64,000 nt of DNA from assembly GCA_005503065.1 (NCBI GenBank), contig SCOE01000005.1, positions 1 through 64,000 of the forward strand, given 5' to 3'. Within the stretch, counting starts at the first letter, position 1; each line of letters opens with the position of its first letter. Under the pieces are notes generated by a model. The model saw only the letters and a program-made list of their open reading frames with translations. It was not told the DNA's origin and did no database searches. The stretch is from Comamonadaceae bacterium ALPHA2B. GTDB lineage: Bacteria > Pseudomonadota > Gammaproteobacteria > Burkholderiales > Burkholderiaceae_C. The position numbers and the translations under genes are program-made. Shown here piece by piece: positions 62,397 through 64,000 of the stretch.

Positions 62397-62529
62397 GCCG
62401 TCAAGGTCGGCGCGTGCTGCGCACGCTGGCGGCCTGGCGGCCGTCCTGCGGAACCTGTGACGGCGGCGCGGCGCCGTGCCGCTCCCGGTCCCGGGCAATC
62501 CCGCCCGGACACCGTTCAAGGAGGACGAC
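62397..62529 (+). repeat. Conserved leader, copy C
   Basis: Related to copies A and B: GTCAAGGTCGGCGCGTGC, CGCTGGCGGCCTGGCGGCC, GAACCTGTGACGG, GTGCCG, and hairpin CCGGGC-AATCCC-GCCCGG at 62491-62508. The outer pair is C-G here and T-A in copy A, a compensating change. Confidence 0.7.
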
Positions 62530-62880
62530 ATGCAAGCACCTCTGATCACCGACGCGCAGCGCGCGCAGCTACTGGCCAACGGCCGACAGTCCCGCGAGAA
62601 CCCGGACTTCGATCCGCCGCCCGTGGTCAAGCTGTTCACGCCCGATGCCGGCGCGACCTGGCTGCTGACCGAGATCGATCCCGACGATGAAGCCCGCTGC
62701 TTCGGGCTGTGCGATTTGGGCCTGGGCTGTCCGGAGATGGGCTGGGCAGATCCTCCCGAGATCGAAGCGCTGCGCGGGCCGCTCAGGCTGCCGGTGGAGC
62801 GCGACCTGTATTTCAGGGCCGGCAAGCCGCTGAGCGGCTATGCGCGCGAAGCGCGGCTGGCCGGGCGGATCGTGACGTAA
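62530..62880 (+). CDS. DUF2958 family protein
   Basis: A 116-residue DUF2958 protein: MQAPLITDAQRAQLLANG, VVKLFTPDAGATWLLTEIDPDD, FGLCDLGLGCPEMG. The family is element-associated and of unknown function. AAGGAGGACGAC gives a strong SD sequence. A diverged paralogue is encoded at 63292-63633. Confidence 0.92.
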   Translation: MQAPLITDAQRAQLLANGRQSRENPDFDPPPVVKLFTPDAGATWLLTEIDPDDEARCFGLCDLGLGCPEMGWADPPEIEALRGPLRLPVERDLYFRAGKPLSGYAREARLAGRIVT

Positions 62881-62938
62881 TCTACGCGGGCGCCGCCGGC
62901 TGCGGTGGCCCCCGCCAGACGGCCGGCGCACAATGCCC

Positions 62939-63211
62939 TCACTCGGCCCTGGCCCGGGCCCGCAGTTCCTTCTTGTATCGCTTCATGGTGGACTGGATCA
63001 TCTCGTCCGGCTGGATCTCCAGGCCTTCGGCCAGGCGGAAGATCGTCGTGAGCGACGGGCTGGTCTGTCCGAGTTCGAGTTTGGCGACGAAGGTCCGCGT
63101 GACGCCCGAGGCGAAGGCCAATCCTTCCTGGCTGACGCCCGAGGCGGCACGGCGGGCCTTGATTTCGGCCGCGAACGCCTGGAGAAGGGCTGGATCCTGA
63201 TTGGAGCGCAC
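62939..63211 (-). CDS. Small XRE-family regulator
   Basis: A 90-residue HTH protein from a GTG at 63211: helix-turn-helix at residues about 14-65 (AAEIKARRAASGVSQEGLAFASGVTRTFVAKLELG). An upstream in-frame start gives up to 119 residues but with an unlikely N-terminus. It is divergent from the second DUF2958 gene and probably controls this segment of the element. Confidence 0.82.
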   Translation of the reverse strand: MRSNQDPALLQAFAAEIKARRAASGVSQEGLAFASGVTRTFVAKLELGQTSPSLTTIFRLAEGLEIQPDEMIQSTMKRYKKELRARARAE

Positions 63212-63251
63212 GGCAGCGAATCTCGTTGCCGTGCATCCTTTATGCACCCGC

Positions 63252-63264
63252 TTGTATGGTACAA
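63252..63264. promoter_or_regulatory. Operator candidate TTGTA-TGG-TACAA
   Basis: A perfect 5+5 palindrome with a 3-bp centre between the divergent XRE and DUF2958 genes, 28 bp before the latter's ATG. A plausible XRE binding site; not a proven one. Confidence 0.45.
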
Positions 63265-63291
63265 AACGCGATGGCGCCAGAAGGAGAAGCC

Positions 63292-63633
63292 ATGGCATTC
63301 CTGACCGACGAACAGCGCCGTGCCCTGCTCGCCAACGGCGCGGCCCGCGCCCGCGGCGAGAGCGTCGATCCCTATCCGGTGGTCAAGCTCTACACCCCGG
63401 ACGCGGACGCCTGCTGGGTACTGGCAGCACTCGATGCCGATGGCGACCAGGCCTGGGGCCTGATCGACGCCGGGACCGGTTTCCCGGCGCTGGGCCATGT
63501 CAGCCTGACGATGCTGGCAGGGATCAAGGGGCCGAAGGGCCTGCCCGTGGCCGTGGAGCCGGGCTACCAAGCCCGCAAGACCCTCTCGGCCTACGTGGCC
63601 GACGCCCGGCGCGACGGGATGGTGACCGACTGA
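63292..63633 (+). CDS. DUF2958 family protein, second copy
   Basis: A 113-residue DUF2958 paralogue (MAFLTDEQRRALLANGAARARG, VVKLYTPDADACWVLAALD). It shares the frame of the copy at 62530 but is clearly diverged. AGAAGGAGAAGCC precedes the chosen ATG; an ATG at 63271 is also in frame. Confidence 0.9.
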   Translation: MAFLTDEQRRALLANGAARARGESVDPYPVVKLYTPDADACWVLAALDADGDQAWGLIDAGTGFPALGHVSLTMLAGIKGPKGLPVAVEPGYQARKTLSAYVADARRDGMVTD

Positions 63634-63730
63634 TCCCGCGCAGGCAGGCGCGGTGGCCGTGGCCGACCGTGGCCTTTCATGCAATGGCCTGTCGCCGCTA
63701 AAGCCACCCGCGCCGCTTCGCTTTGTGGCA

Positions 63731-63762
63731 GCGTGTCCGCTCCGACGAACGGAGCACGCGCC
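63731..63762 (+). promoter_or_regulatory. Hairpin enclosing the SD sequence of the last gene
   Basis: GCTCCG-ACGAA-CGGAGC (63739-63755) is a perfect hairpin with GGAG, the SD sequence, in its right arm, 8 nt before the ATG at 63763; flanking GCGTG/CACGC may lengthen it. Folding would hide the ribosome site. Confidence 0.5.
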
Positions 63763-64000
63763 ATGACGATCCCTTTCCATAGCGATGCGCCCGCCGCGCC
63801 CTGGTGCGCCGGCGCGGCTTATCTCTACACGCTGGACCTGGACAGCCCGGGGCTCGCGTGGGAGTACCTGCGCCGCCATCCCGGCTACCGCCGGGCCTGG
63901 CATCGCGGCCAACTGCATGGGCGTTCACGGCGAATCCATCGATGGGGGTTGCGAAGTTGCCGCTGATCCAGCGCAGGATGCGTGCGACACGCATCCGCTG
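63763..64000 (+). CDS. Element regulator-domain protein (DUF6499/DUF2285-type), partial
   Basis: The start of a gene cut by the window end. Residues 1-60 (MTIPFHSDAPAAPWCAGAAY, LYTLDLDSPGLAWEYLRRHPGYRRAW) match the small transcriptional-regulator-like domain often followed by DUF2285 in integrative elements. The first frame stops at 63964-63966 after RWGLRSCR, but family-like sense resumes one base on (AADPAQDACDTHPL), so there is a likely frameshift near 63950. Whether it is an error or real cannot be decided. Confidence 0.65.

Noticed and set aside
1-64000. CRISPR arrays, insertion sequences, rRNA operons
   Set aside because: No regularly spaced repeats, transposase motifs or rRNA sequences were seen.

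Overview
The window is GC-rich DNA (roughly two thirds G+C by eye) from a Betaproteobacterium, most likely a member of the Comamonadaceae (Variovorax/Acidovorax/Hydrogenophaga-like). The gene neighbourhoods, the CoA-based catabolism with Bug/TctC and Liv transporters, and the orn/M48 peptidase/phhB/rsgA group point that way. No rRNA, tRNA, CRISPR array or insertion sequence was found.

About 0-25.5 kb is a catabolic region. A GntR regulator is divergent from an amidase, an alpha/beta hydrolase and an orphan peptide-type solute-binding protein. A long leftward operon follows: Liv-type ABC transporter (binding protein, LivH, LivM, LivG, LivF), AMP-forming acyl-CoA synthetase, thiolase and a lipoprotein carboxylesterase. 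It is divergent from a GAF-PucR regulator. A second leftward operon encodes a Bug/TctC binding protein, an ADP-forming acyl-CoA synthetase, two enoyl-CoA hydratases, an aldehyde dehydrogenase and an SDR dehydrogenase. It is divergent from a LysR regulator, with a T-N11-A palindrome between them. Together these look like uptake, CoA activation and beta-oxidation-like breakdown of unidentified carboxylic acids or esters.

About 25.6-42 kb is housekeeping core: two multihaem cytochromes c, DUF1345 and EamA membrane proteins, Ogt and Ada/AlkA alkylation repair, phosphomanno/phosphoglucomutase, WaaA, a CobD-like protein, HisC, RsgA, PhhB, an M48 peptidase, oligoribonuclease and a DEAD-box RNA helicase closed by a strong terminator. 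Five copies of a 17-bp palindrome, GCTAY-N7-ATAGC, are scattered here and were not seen elsewhere in the window.

About 42-52.5 kb is accessory and scarred. It holds a type VI secretion remnant (intact clpV and tssB, then tssC almost wholly deleted and joined to the end of tssA), an N-terminally truncated tyrosine integrase joined to a DUF3606-like start, and a NYN / unknown / PIN-like nuclease cluster with two further unknown genes.

About 52.5-64 kb resembles the backbone of an integrative and conjugative element (Tn4371-like or related): RadC, ParB, DUF736, two DUF2958 proteins, small XRE regulators and a regulator-domain gene cut by the window end. Inserted between RadC and ParB is a compact restriction-modification-like module: Vsr endonuclease, m5C methyltransferase, XRE controller, and a 777-residue GHKL ATPase fused to a PD-(D/E)XK-like nuclease. 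The controller region has two exact copies of GATTCA-N5-TGAATC. Three element genes share a ~125-nt leader with a conserved hairpin. This module and the NYN/PIN cluster are the best candidates for an incompletely described system.
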